A stretch of DNA of 32,224 nt from JBCCFW01 sp039029535. GTDB taxonomy: Bacteria; Acidobacteriota; JBCCFW01. The notes beneath the pieces were generated by a model. The model worked only from the letters and a program-made list of their open reading frames with translations, did no database searches and was not told the DNA's origin. The stretch lies in assembly GCA_039029535.1 (NCBI GenBank), contig JBCCFW010000084.1, positions 1 through 32,224 on the forward strand, given 5' to 3'. A program made the position numbers and the translations under genes. Below are positions 1 through 7,304 of the stretch, in pieces. Positions within the stretch are counted from its first letter, which is position 1; the number at the start of each line of letters is the position of its first letter.

Positions 1-1
1 C

Positions 2-442
2 GCCGTCGGCCGCATCCCCGGTCGTTCCCAGGCCCTCCGATGGCTTCGCGCCGTCGCCTCGACGGTGGCGGACTGGGGTGGCTCGGAGGGGCGCGAGGCG
101 CTGGCCAGCTGCCTCCCGGCCAAGGCCCTCAAGGGCGGCGGCAGCTCGGGGCGCTCCTACGCGAAGGCTCTCGAGGCCGAGGGCGAGGGTGGCGAGGAGA
201 CGGTGTTCCACGTCGAGGTCGGGCGCCGCGTGGGCGAGCAGGACCCCGGCAAGATCGCGGTGGCCCTCCGGCCGATCCTGGGCCTGGTGAGGAGCGAGCT
301 CGGCGAGGAGCAGGTCGCGACGCTCGAGAAGGTGCTCCCCGAGCCGGTTGCCGAGCACTTCCGCAAGTCGACGACCGACGCGCCCTGGGCGTACCGGCTC
401 GTGCCGCAGCCCTTCGGTGCGGGCCGCCGGCGCCACGCGTAG
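2..442 (+). CDS. DUF2267-like protein, 5'-truncated by window edge
   Basis: The frame is open from the window edge to the TAG at 440-442, so the true start may lie outside. A GTG at 65 is the first in-window candidate but would cut through a recognisable repeat. Two similar helical repeats are seen. One lies near residues 10-48 of the open frame (ALRWLRAVAS...REALASCLP). The second spans about 70-125 (VEVGRRVG...IAVALRPILGLV...LEKVLPEPV). The pattern 'A-LR-L--L...L---LP' twice resembles the DUF2267 family, whose roughly 130-residue domain is made of two such halves. The function of that family is not established. No signal peptide or membrane segment is visible. Family assignment is by pattern only and is moderately uncertain. 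Confidence 0.5.
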   Translation, partial: AVGRIPGRSQALRWLRAVASTVADWGGSEGREALASCLPAKALKGGGSSGRSYAKALEAEGEGGEETVFHVEVGRRVGEQDPGKIAVALRPILGLVRSELGEEQVATLEKVLPEPVAEHFRKSTTDAPWAYRLVPQPFGAGRRRHA

Positions 443-760
443 GCCCAGCCTCCCCGCGGGTCTTCTGCTGCGTGACCCGATCCGCTGCCTGCGAAGGGCG
501 TGCTCGCCCCTCGGTCCTCAACGCACGGCACGAGTGCGCCTCCGGTCCTCGTGGCTACGCTCACCCTTCTCGGCTAGCGTCTCGGGCCACTCGCGACGAA
601 GACTCGCGAAGACGCTGGCCTGCCGGGGCGGATCGTCGCCCCTGACTTCATTCTCCTCGACTCGCGAACGCTCACGGACTGGGGTCCGCGGGTCCCTCAC
701 TCATCGGCTCTCACCGGACGGGACCTTCGCACTTGCTCGCTCGTCGGGAGAGACCGAGCC
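443..760. other. Intergenic region without a gene
   Basis: This 318-bp gap separates two convergent genes. I see no convincing coding frame, RNA gene or promoter. It contains scattered short repeats (CGGTCCTC, CTCGCGA) and a weak inverted pair GCGTCT (577-582) / AGACGC (610-615). The only strong palindrome is at its right edge and runs into the next gene's stop codon. Confidence 0.5.
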
Positions 761-774
761 TCAGCCCTGAGGCT
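757..774. terminator. Hairpin overlapping the CRTAC1 stop codon
   Basis: The arms AGCCTCAG (757-764) and CTGAGGCT (767-774) are perfectly complementary. The minus-strand stop codon (761-763) lies inside the left arm. The site sits between convergent genes, so it could end transcription in both directions. There is no T-tract, so rho-independent function is uncertain. Confidence 0.35.
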
Positions 775-2611
775 GGACCACGAGCTCGTGGTCCACGGCG
801 TCGACGCTCACCTCTTGCTTCGTGCCGTCGGGCCAGGTGACGACCAGCGAGTCGACGGTCGTCGCGGCACCCAGGCCGAAGGTGACCGGGAGCTCCACCT
901 GTGAGAGGTAGCTGCGGGTCGGCATGACCTGACGGCGCTGGCTCACCCCGCCCGAGCTGAGCTCGACCCAGGCACCGATGGCGTCCGCGTTGCCCCGTGT
1001 TCCCTTCCGATCGTCGAGCCGCACGCGCAGCCAGTGGTGACCGGTCTCCTGGTCGTTGCGGAGCAAGAGCGGCGGACCCGCCACCTGGGTGAGCAGGACG
1101 TCGAGGTCCCCGTCCCCGTCGATGTCCGCGCAGGTCGCCCCGCGGCCCACGATGGTCCTCGCGAGGTCGCCGAGCTCCTCCTCCGGCACCATGACGAAGG
1201 TCGAGCTGGCCTCCGAGCCTCGGTTCCAGAAGAGCTGCGCCTGCTGACGGTAATGCTGGCTCGGCTGGACCTCGTTGATCTCCTCCTCGAGATGTCCGTT
1301 CGCCTGCATGAGGTCGAGACGACCGTCGAGATCCACGTCGAAGAAGAAGATGCCGAAGCTCAGGCGCAGCCGACTCGGTGAGCCGATGCCCTCCGAGCTG
1401 GCCATGTCCGCGAAGCGCCAGGGGTTGCGCTGCTCGACGTAGAGCGAGCTGCTCTCGTTGGCGAAGTTCCCGATGGCCAGGCCCAGGTAGCCGCCGTTGG
1501 AGTGGTCGGCCACGTCGATGCCCATCGCCCCCGTCGCCATCCCGCTGCCGTCGTAGGCCACGCCGCTGCGCGAGCCGATCTCCTGGAAGCGACCCTCACC
1601 GAGGTTCTTGAAGAGGAAGTTGCCCACGGTGTCGTTGGCGACGAAGACGTCCATGAGCCCGTCGCGCCCGACGTCGACGAAGGTGAGCGCCAGGCCCTTG
1701 CCCGCCGCCTCGCCGGTCGCCGGATTGTCGACGCGGATCCCCGCCTCTTCCGACACGTCGGTGAAGCGACCCGTGCCGTCGTTTCGGTAGAGCAGGCAGT
1801 AGGTCCCCTCGTAGAGCTTGGGCGGACCGTAGGCTCGGTCCGTGCCGTTGAGGGTGAAGTTGAGCCGCTCGTCGATCGACTTCGACCACTTCACGTAGTT
1901 GGTGACGAAGAGGTCGAGGTCGCCGTCGCCCTCGGCGTCGAAGAAGCCGGCACCGGTGCTCCAGTCGTCCTCACCGCCGACCAGCCCCGAGGCCGCGGTC
2001 GCGTCGGTGAATCGGCCGTTCCCGTCGTTGCGGAAGAAGCGGTTCGGACCGAGGTTGCTGAGGAAGAGATCGACGTCACCGTCACCGTCCACGTCGCCGC
2101 AGGCCACGCCGCATCCGGCCAGGATCACGTCGAGCCCCGAGCCGCGCGTGACGTCCTCGAAGCGACCCGAGCCGTCGTTGCGGTAGAGCGCCAACGTGGG
2201 TGAGGTCGCAGGCGCAGGGTCGCCGGGCCAGGGCGCCCCGTTGACGAGGAGCAGGTCGGCGTCGCCGTCGCCCTCGAGGTCGAAGAACGCCGCGCCGCTG
2301 CCCATGGTCTCGGGCAGGAGCTTGCCGCCCCGAGCACCGTTGAAGTGGACGAAGTCGATCCCGGACGCGGTCGTCACGTCGGTGAAGCGGAGCTCGGGTC
2401 GAGTCGCCGCGTCGGGGACGAGACGGGCCGGCGCCTCGATCTCACCCCGGTCGACCACCACCGGCTCGACGTCCTTCTCCCGACGAGCGAACCAGACGAT
2501 GGCCGCCACGAGCGCCAGGGCCAGCGCGACGAGCGCGGACCACTTGAGCGCCTGTCCGATGACGCGATCGTCACCGGGGACTTCCTCGACCGGTCGTTGC
2601 TCGTCGCTCAC
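761..2611 (-). CDS. CRTAC1 family protein (FG-GAP/VCBS repeats, ASPIC/UnbV C-terminus)
   Basis: A 616-residue protein. It starts with a short cytoplasmic stretch and one membrane segment at about residues 24-44 (SALVALALALVAAIVWFARR), so the rest is probably periplasmic or surface-exposed. At least six FG-GAP/VCBS-type repeats carry the Asp-rich calcium-binding pattern DxDxDG (FFDLEGDGDADLL, GDVDGDGDVDLFL, FFDAEGDGDLDLF, FVDVGRDGLMDVF, FFDVDLDGRLDLM, ADIDGDGDLDVLL), as in a seven-bladed beta-propeller. Residues about 520-612 match the ASPIC/UnbV domain (RNDQETGHHWLRVRL...GAWVELSSGG...VTWPDGTKQEV). The family is extracellular and its role in bacteria is largely unknown. The start lies 22 bp after the stop of the multiheme cytochrome/TPR frame, so the two are likely co-transcribed. 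Such pairs are familiar in Planctomycetota and Acidobacteriota genomes. The domain call is confident. Confidence 0.9.
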   Translation of the reverse strand: MSDEQRPVEEVPGDDRVIGQALKWSALVALALALVAAIVWFARREKDVEPVVVDRGEIEAPARLVPDAATRPELRFTDVTTASGIDFVHFNGARGGKLLPETMGSGAAFFDLEGDGDADLLLVNGAPWPGDPAPATSPTLALYRNDGSGRFEDVTRGSGLDVILAGCGVACGDVDGDGDVDLFLSNLGPNRFFRNDGNGRFTDATAASGLVGGEDDWSTGAGFFDAEGDGDLDLFVTNYVKWSKSIDERLNFTLNGTDRAYGPPKLYEGTYCLLYRNDGTGRFTDVSEEAGIRVDNPATGEAAGKGLALTFVDVGRDGLMDVFVANDTVGNFLFKNLGEGRFQEIGSRSGVAYDGSGMATGAMGIDVADHSNGGYLGLAIGNFANESSSLYVEQRNPWRFADMASSEGIGSPSRLRLSFGIFFFDVDLDGRLDLMQANGHLEEEINEVQPSQHYRQQAQLFWNRGSEASSTFVMVPEEELGDLARTIVGRGATCADIDGDGDLDVLLTQVAGPPLLLRNDQETGHHWLRVRLDDRKGTRGNADAIGAWVELSSGGVSQRRQVMPTRSYLSQVELPVTFGLGAATTVDSLVVTWPDGTKQEVSVDAVDHELVVQPQG

Positions 2612-2633
2612 GTCGCGTCCTTCCTCTCGTGGG

Positions 2634-4121
2634 TCACTGCCCCACCGCCGTGCGGTGGTCGCGAAGCTCGTAGATGACCACGGCCTCGGCAGCCCGGTTG
2701 GCGGCCGGGTACCTCAGGCGAGCCTGGGCCACCGCTCGATCGCGGGCGTTGTCGTCCGGCTTGTAGCGCGCGTGCAGCGCGGCATGCCGCTGCTCGTCGG
2801 CCTCGTTGCCGAGGTCCTCGTGCACCTGCTTGAGTCCCCAGTGAGCAGCCAGGTTCTCGGGGTCGAGCTCGAGCGCCTGCTCGTACCAGCCTCGCGCCTC
2901 GTTCATGAGCGCGTCCCGCTGCTCCCCGCGCTTGCGCAGTCCGAGCTGGAAGGTCGAGTTGCCCAGGGCCGCCAACACGCGGTAGTCCTTCGAGAAGTCG
3001 AAGCCCCGCCCCACCGCCTCCGGGAAGCCCCCGGAGATGAGGTCCTCGAGCTTGGCCACCGCGTCGACGTGATCACCGTTGCGGGCGGCGACCTGTGCCC
3101 CGAACCAGAGCAGCGACCACGGAGGTGCCGCGGGCTCGGATGCCGCCGCCCGGGCCAGGGCCTCGGGTGCGTGCTGCTGCACGAGCCCTTCCTTCAAGTA
3201 CACCCGCGCCAGGTTGAGCGGACCGTCGGGTCGGCCCAGGGCCTCGACCGTCTCGAAGGCCTCCTGGGCCTGACGGAGCTGCCCCACGCCACCCTTGCGA
3301 AGCAGGCCGATGCCGTAGTCGTTGGTCCGTTCCCATTCGGGCACGTCGCGCGGCGACACCTCGGGCACCGCGGGCCCACCGGCCACCGGCAAGGTGACGC
3401 TGTCCTGGGCGAGCTCGAGGATGGGCAAGTCGTTCACGCGGCCAGGGTCATCGGTGAACATGCGGAGGTAGTTGGTGTCGAACTTCCGGTAGCGGAGCCG
3501 GGTTTCGATGGTGACCGGGCCGGCGAGATCGGGAGGCAGGTCGAGCCGGTAGTGGACGACGTCGGCGGCTCCCGGCGGGATCTGATGGTTGTAGAGCGCG
3601 ACGAAGATGTCCTGGGCGTTCCGTCGGTCGATGCGGTTCCCGTCTCGGTCGATGACGAACGAGTTGACGAAGTGCGCGTGCTCGTCGACGCTGCGCCCCG
3701 GCTCCTCGAGCAGGCCGGAGCTACCGAGGAGGCGGTCGCCGTCGCGAACGGTCAGCTCGAGCCAGACCTCGTTGGAGTCGGCGGTGCCCTGGGTGAAGAG
3801 GTGCCCCATCTTCACCGTGCGGATCACGGCCTCGACGAGATACGACTCACCCGGCGTCAGCACGGGCAACTCGGGTCGCAGCGGCGCGATCAGCTCCCCG
3901 TCGATGCGACCGCCCTCGCGCAGGCCGAAGAGGTCGACCCGCATGACCCCCTCGTTGAACTCGCGGTGCGCCTCGATGGCGCGGTCGGCGTCGGGGAGGG
4001 AATCCCGCAGGAGGTACGGGATGGCGGTGTTGGCCGACGGGAACTGGTGATCGAGAGTCTTGACCAGGCCGCTGTCGTCACGGACCCGCGCGCCGAAGTT
4101 GGGCGCCTCGCTCACCTCCAT
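2634..4121 (-). CDS. C-terminal part of multiheme cytochrome c/TPR protein, downstream of an in-frame TAG
   Basis: This frame continues directly from the gene upstream. The amber codon at 4196-4194 is followed in the same frame by 24 sense codons and then this ATG at 4121. Those 24 codons include a CNGCH heme-binding motif, so an independent start at 4121 would lose it, and I doubt this is a natural start. About residues 50-270 form a beta-rich domain (VEAVIRTVKMGHLFTQG, SNEVWLELTVRDGD) often seen behind multiheme cytochrome domains. The rest (about 280-480) is helical, with tetratricopeptide-like repeats such as ARGWYEQALELDPENLAAHWGL. Coding quality does not decline after the TAG. The fragment has 495 residues; the whole reading is about 939 codons from 5453. 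It is followed 22 bp later by the CRTAC1 gene. Confidence 0.75.
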   Translation of the reverse strand: MEVSEAPNFGARVRDDSGLVKTLDHQFPSANTAIPYLLRDSLPDADRAIEAHREFNEGVMRVDLFGLREGGRIDGELIAPLRPELPVLTPGESYLVEAVIRTVKMGHLFTQGTADSNEVWLELTVRDGDRLLGSSGLLEEPGRSVDEHAHFVNSFVIDRDGNRIDRRNAQDIFVALYNHQIPPGAADVVHYRLDLPPDLAGPVTIETRLRYRKFDTNYLRMFTDDPGRVNDLPILELAQDSVTLPVAGGPAVPEVSPRDVPEWERTNDYGIGLLRKGGVGQLRQAQEAFETVEALGRPDGPLNLARVYLKEGLVQQHAPEALARAAASEPAAPPWSLLWFGAQVAARNGDHVDAVAKLEDLISGGFPEAVGRGFDFSKDYRVLAALGNSTFQLGLRKRGEQRDALMNEARGWYEQALELDPENLAAHWGLKQVHEDLGNEADEQRHAALHARYKPDDNARDRAVAQARLRYPAANRAAEAVVIYELRDHRTAVGQ

Positions 4122-4193
4122 GGTGGGCAGGTGACAGCCGTTGCAATTCTCTTGAGCCTTCGGCGGGTAGTAGAAGCTCGTGACGCCCTGTCC

Positions 4194-4196
4194 CTA
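4194..4196 (-). other. In-frame amber codon splitting one cytochrome gene
   Basis: The plus-strand bases CTA read TAG on the coding strand. Open frame continues on both sides without any shift: 4193 to 4122 is exactly 24 codons before the ATG at 4121, and those codons encode the fifth heme motif CNGCH. A single substitution (for example TCG or TGG to TAG) explains it. TAG ends at least three other genes here (at 440-442, 16961-16959 and 21598-21600), so it is a normal stop in this genome. Confidence 0.85.
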
Positions 4197-5453
4197 CACG
4201 CCGGAGAGCCAGAAGGCGTCGTGGTGGTTCTGACCACGGAGCCACTTGTAGTCGTTGAGCTCTTCGGGCAGGTGGACCTTGTGACAGGTCCCGCAGAACT
4301 CGGTGCTGCGATGGACCTCGTCCTTGAGGAAGGTCGCCGCGTGGAACTCCGGCTTGGCCTTCACGAGTTGACGGTTGATCCAGCGGAGGAAGGGCTGCTC
4401 GGAGAAGGTGAACGGGTAGTGAACCGGCTCGTCGATGGTGTAGTCGGCGTTGCCCTTCGGCGAGTTCACGTGGGCGATGGCGTGGCAGGACGTGCAGGTG
4501 ATCCCGGCCTGAGCCGTCGGGTCGCTGGCGAGGTCGTACTCGGGATCGTCGAACTTCGGATGGTCGAAGGCGCCGCTGAAGAAGGGCACCGGATCGTGAC
4601 AGCCGGCACAGAAGCGCGAGGCCTGGACCGAGCCGTCGCGCTTCATGAGCTCGCGACGCGTCTCCTTCACGCTGAACAGGTAGGCCGGGTTGTTGAACGA
4701 GCTGAGCCGGTGCGCCGAGTGCAGCCAGGAGTCGTGCACGTCGGCGTGACACTCCTGGCAGTAGTCGTCGTTGCGCAGCACCTGCTCGGGGATGAAGTTG
4801 CCCGTGGTCGTTCGCGCCAGCGAGGGGAAGAAGTACTGCTCGCCCGACTCGGGGCCGGCGACGTTCCAGGAGCGCGGATCTTGGGCCTGGACGAAGAGCA
4901 TCCCGCCGGCAAAGACCGCGGCGACTGCCGCCCAGGCCAGGCCCACCCGCCAGCGGATCTTCTTGCCGGCCAGGCGGTGAAGGACGAACAGCCAGGCGGC
5001 GATCAGGGGGGTGAGGACGTGGGCCCAGTAGGCGACGGAACGCGCTACCGGCTGATTGACCTCGAAGCGGATCCCGAAGACGTCGACGCGAGTCAGGACG
5101 AAGCCGGACAGGAGAAGGACGATGGCCGTCGCGAAGAGGGCATAGCCGACGTTCACGGCGCGGCGGTTGGGTCGGTCTCGCGCGGTGCGGAGGTGGAGGA
5201 TCCCGAAGACGACCACCGGAACGACGATGAGCAGCCCCAGCACGAGGTGCGCCAGGAACATGATCAGGTAGAACCAGTTCTGGTACTCGACGCCGGCGAT
5301 GGTGACGGAGACCAGGTAGGCCGCGTTGACCGTGAGGAGGGCGAAGAGCGCGAAGACGACGGCGAGGAGCTTGTTGAGACGCGGCCCCACGGCGGGGACG
5401 TATCCTCGGCGACGCGGAGGCGCCGCTCCGTTCTGGCTCGACTCGCTGCTCAT
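4194..5453 (-). CDS. Membrane-anchored multiheme cytochrome c, N-terminal part ending at an in-frame TAG
   Basis: An N-terminal membrane domain with about five hydrophobic segments contains paired histidines (FLAHLVLG, GILHLRTA, YWAHVLTPL, LHRLAG) that could ligate b-type heme. It is followed by a periplasmic domain with four CxxCH motifs: CQECH near residue 234, CAGCH near 281, CTSCH near 318 and CGTCH near 389. A fifth, CNGCH, lies after the stop. It probably passes electrons between the membrane quinone pool and periplasmic acceptors; that role is inferred. The ATG at 5453 (MSSES) precedes a basic, hydrophilic stretch and the first membrane helix. An ATG at 5501 is an alternative that adds 16 Arg-rich residues, with a TAGACT box just upstream. 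Translation stops at codon 420 within GV*GQGVTSFYYPP; relatives from memory read through this region with a sense codon such as Ser. Confidence 0.8.
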   Translation of the reverse strand: MSSESSQNGAAPPRRRGYVPAVGPRLNKLLAVVFALFALLTVNAAYLVSVTIAGVEYQNWFYLIMFLAHLVLGLLIVVPVVVFGILHLRTARDRPNRRAVNVGYALFATAIVLLLSGFVLTRVDVFGIRFEVNQPVARSVAYWAHVLTPLIAAWLFVLHRLAGKKIRWRVGLAWAAVAAVFAGGMLFVQAQDPRSWNVAGPESGEQYFFPSLARTTTGNFIPEQVLRNDDYCQECHADVHDSWLHSAHRLSSFNNPAYLFSVKETRRELMKRDGSVQASRFCAGCHDPVPFFSGAFDHPKFDDPEYDLASDPTAQAGITCTSCHAIAHVNSPKGNADYTIDEPVHYPFTFSEQPFLRWINRQLVKAKPEFHAATFLKDEVHRSTEFCGTCHKVHLPEELNDYKWLRGQNHHDAFWLSGV

Positions 5454-5594
5454 GGACGTCCGCCGACTCCTCGACCCGCGCGCCGGAGCGCGGAGGTCCA
5501 TCCCGGTCGGCAGTCTACGGGGGCGGGGCCTCAGCCGCTACCGAGGTGCCGGAGAGGCCAAGAGGGCGACCGAAGAAGACCCGTCCCCCGACCT

Positions 5595-5939
5595 TCAGCC
5601 GCGATGCTGCGGGCGCTCCTTGGCGATGCTGAAGAGGGCCAGCAAGAGCGCGAAGGCCTTGGAGCGGTCGTGCTCGGCCTGGAGGCGGAGGACCCGCGGG
5701 ATCGCGCGTTCCGGCATCGACGAACGCTTGAGGATCACGCAGGGCTCGTCGCTGTCTCGGAGCCCCGCCCGCTCGGCCGCCGTGACCACCTCGGACTGCC
5801 GGGGTCGCAGTTCGCGGCAACAGGCTGCGATCGCCTCGAGAGCCTCCGTCCGCCCGTCGTCACCCAAGGCAGCAAACCACTCCGTCGCTTGGCGGAGTGA
5901 CGGCCTGGTCGCTGCCAGCTCGAGGATGTTCGTCAGCAT
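5595..5939 (-). CDS. Hypothetical protein, 114 residues
   Basis: I do not recognise a family. The product is soluble and largely helical, starting MLTNILELAATRPSLRQ and ending KAFALLLALFSIAKERPQHRG. It contains two adjacent cysteines (AIAACCRELRP) and one further cysteine (DEPCVILKRSS). The ATG at 5939 follows a weak GGTGAG. A GTG at 5975 would add 12 residues. Upstream on the minus strand lies TGCTAGCAT, resembling an extended -10 box. Overlapping frames on the opposite strand are compositionally poorer. The gene stands alone between the cytochrome and the uracil-DNA glycosylase operon, on the same strand as both. Confidence 0.55.
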   Translation of the reverse strand: MLTNILELAATRPSLRQATEWFAALGDDGRTEALEAIAACCRELRPRQSEVVTAAERAGLRDSDEPCVILKRSSMPERAIPRVLRLQAEHDRSKAFALLLALFSIAKERPQHRG

Positions 5940-6063
5940 CGTGCTCACCGATCGCCCGACTCTCGAAATGACCACGCACCGTTCTTGGCCAACGGCGGCC
6001 GCGGCTCGGTCGAAGGCGGGGATGCTAGCAGGCTGGGCGAGCGATCGCCGGTCCGAAAGACCG

Positions 6064-6444
6064 TCAAGCAGGTGGCGACTGCGGTGAGGGAGGAGGTTCA
6101 GGAAGCTGCCGCAGGACCTCGGCTGCCTTCACCATGATCTCCTGCCACTCCGGGACGGCCAGCAGATCGTCCACGCAGCTCGTCGGTAGGTCCTCGCAGC
6201 GCTCGTCGTAGAAGTCATTGAAGCGGGCGAGGAGCCGCAGCTCGTCCTCGGTGAAGTCCGCTCGAAACCAGGGGCAGTCCGGGTGGTAGTGATCATCGAA
6301 CCAATTGCAGATGATCTCCGCGGGCACGCTGATGTACGGCACCTTGCGCTCGTACTCGCGCAAGGCCTCGGGATCACTCAGCATGTCGAGATCGGTGCGA
6401 ATGTTGCTCCGCAGCACGCCCGGCTCGGGCCCCGTCCCTCCCAT
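6064..6444 (-). CDS. Small acidic Cys/His-containing protein co-transcribed with uracil-DNA glycosylase
   Basis: I do not recognise a family. The 126-residue product is acidic and rich in aromatic residues. Its core (PAEIICNWFDDHYHPDCPW, then RCEDLPTSCVDDLL) has four cysteines plus an HYH triplet, a plausible metal-binding set. The start ATG at 6444 is fixed by a strong GGAGGTGAC immediately upstream, and the frame extending further upstream is only a shadow of the neighbouring gene. It begins 20 bp after the uracil-DNA glycosylase stop codon, so it is the last gene of that operon. A Pro-rich tail (PEPPPSPQSPPA) ends the protein. A role linked to DNA repair is only a guess from position. Confidence 0.7.
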   Translation of the reverse strand: MGGTGPEPGVLRSNIRTDLDMLSDPEALREYERKVPYISVPAEIICNWFDDHYHPDCPWFRADFTEDELRLLARFNDFYDERCEDLPTSCVDDLLAVPEWQEIMVKAAEVLRQLPEPPPSPQSPPA

Positions 6445-6464
6445 GTCACCTCCAACGAAGCGGG

Positions 6465-7304
6465 TCAGCCGCGCCCCGGCCGCTCCAGGCCCAGCTTCGC
6501 CATGACCGCCTGCAAGTCCTCCCAGGCCGGCCGCTTCCCACCGGGGTTCCTCAGCAGGTAGGCCGGATGAAAGGTCGGCATGAGGGGCGTCCCCTCGTAC
6601 TGCTGCCACTTCCCCCGCAGCCGGCTGATCGGTGTCTTGGTCCGCAGCAGGCACTGCACGGCGAAGCGACCGAGACAAACGATGACCTCGGGCTCGACCA
6701 AGGCGACCTGCCGCTTGAGGAAGCGCTCGCAGGCCTCGACCTCGTCGGTCTCCGGATCCCGATTGTTCGGCGGACGACACTTCACCACGTTGGCGATGTA
6801 GACGTCGCTGCGCTGCAAGCCCATCCCCTTCTCGATCATCGCCGTCAGGAGCTGCCCCGCCTTGCCGACGAAGGGCTCTCCCTGAAGGTCCTCGTCACGG
6901 CCCGGCCCCTCCCCCACGAACATCAGCCGCGCCTTGGGATCGCCCACGCCGTACACGACCTGCTTCCGCCCCTGCGCCAGCTTGCAACGAGTGCAGTCAC
7001 GCAGGTAGGAGCCGAGCTCCTGGAGCCCGAACTCGGCCCACACCGAGTCGTCTTCCTGTCCGAGCGGTCGGCGAGCCGGGCTCGCCGCAGGCGCGGCCGG
7101 AGCCTTAGGTGCCGCCGGCTTGCTCGGGGCCGGACGCGCCAGACGACCGGCCGGCTCGGCTTCGGCGGCCGGCGCCTCCACGGCGCGCGAGCGCTTCCGA
7201 CCGGGCCGCGATGGTCCTTCCGCCGGCCAGCCGTCGAGACCCTGCTCGGCCAGCTCGAGCAAGCGCGCGCGGAGCTGCTCCTTCGGTGACGCCGCCCAGC
7301 TCAT
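6465..7304 (-). CDS. Family 4 uracil-DNA glycosylase (4Fe-4S)
   Basis: It removes uracil from DNA, starting base-excision repair. Four cysteines at residues 104, 107, 176 and 192 (CTRC, KCRPP, EACERF) reproduce the spacing of iron-sulfur cluster ligands in thermophile-type family 4 enzymes. Other motifs present are VGEGPGRDED (about 130-139), the PFVGKAGQLL loop, and TFHPAYLLRNP near 244-254, which supplies the active-site His and DNA-contacting loop. The first about 90 residues are Ala/Pro/Lys-rich and probably disordered, which makes the protein (279 residues) longer than the usual roughly 200. The start ATG at 7304 overlaps the coaBC stop codon by four bases (ATGA), indicating translational coupling. 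The assignment is very secure; whether the N-terminal extension has a function is unknown. Confidence 0.95.
   Translation of the reverse strand: MSWAASPKEQLRARLLELAEQGLDGWPAEGPSRPGRKRSRAVEAPAAEAEPAGRLARPAPSKPAAPKAPAAPAASPARRPLGQEDDSVWAEFGLQELGSYLRDCTRCKLAQGRKQVVYGVGDPKARLMFVGEGPGRDEDLQGEPFVGKAGQLLTAMIEKGMGLQRSDVYIANVVKCRPPNNRDPETDEVEACERFLKRQVALVEPEVIVCLGRFAVQCLLRTKTPISRLRGKWQQYEGTPLMPTFHPAYLLRNPGGKRPAWEDLQAVMAKLGLERPGRG

Noticed and set aside
443..760. tRNA or small RNA gene in the intergenic gap
   Set aside because: No cloverleaf, anticodon arm or promoter-terminator pair could be traced.
4194..4196. Amber codon read as pyrrolysine or reassigned sense codon
   Set aside because: TAG ends at least three other genes in the window, no pyrrolysine genes are seen, and known relatives appear to have an ordinary residue here. 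Error or recent mutation is simpler.
2196..5900. Plus-strand open frame of over 1200 codons
   Set aside because: It is antisense to the cytochrome/CRTAC1 pair, whose heme and FG-GAP motifs are unmistakable. The frame shows only Val/Gly/Arg/Glu-rich low-complexity sequence typical of antisense frames in GC-rich DNA.
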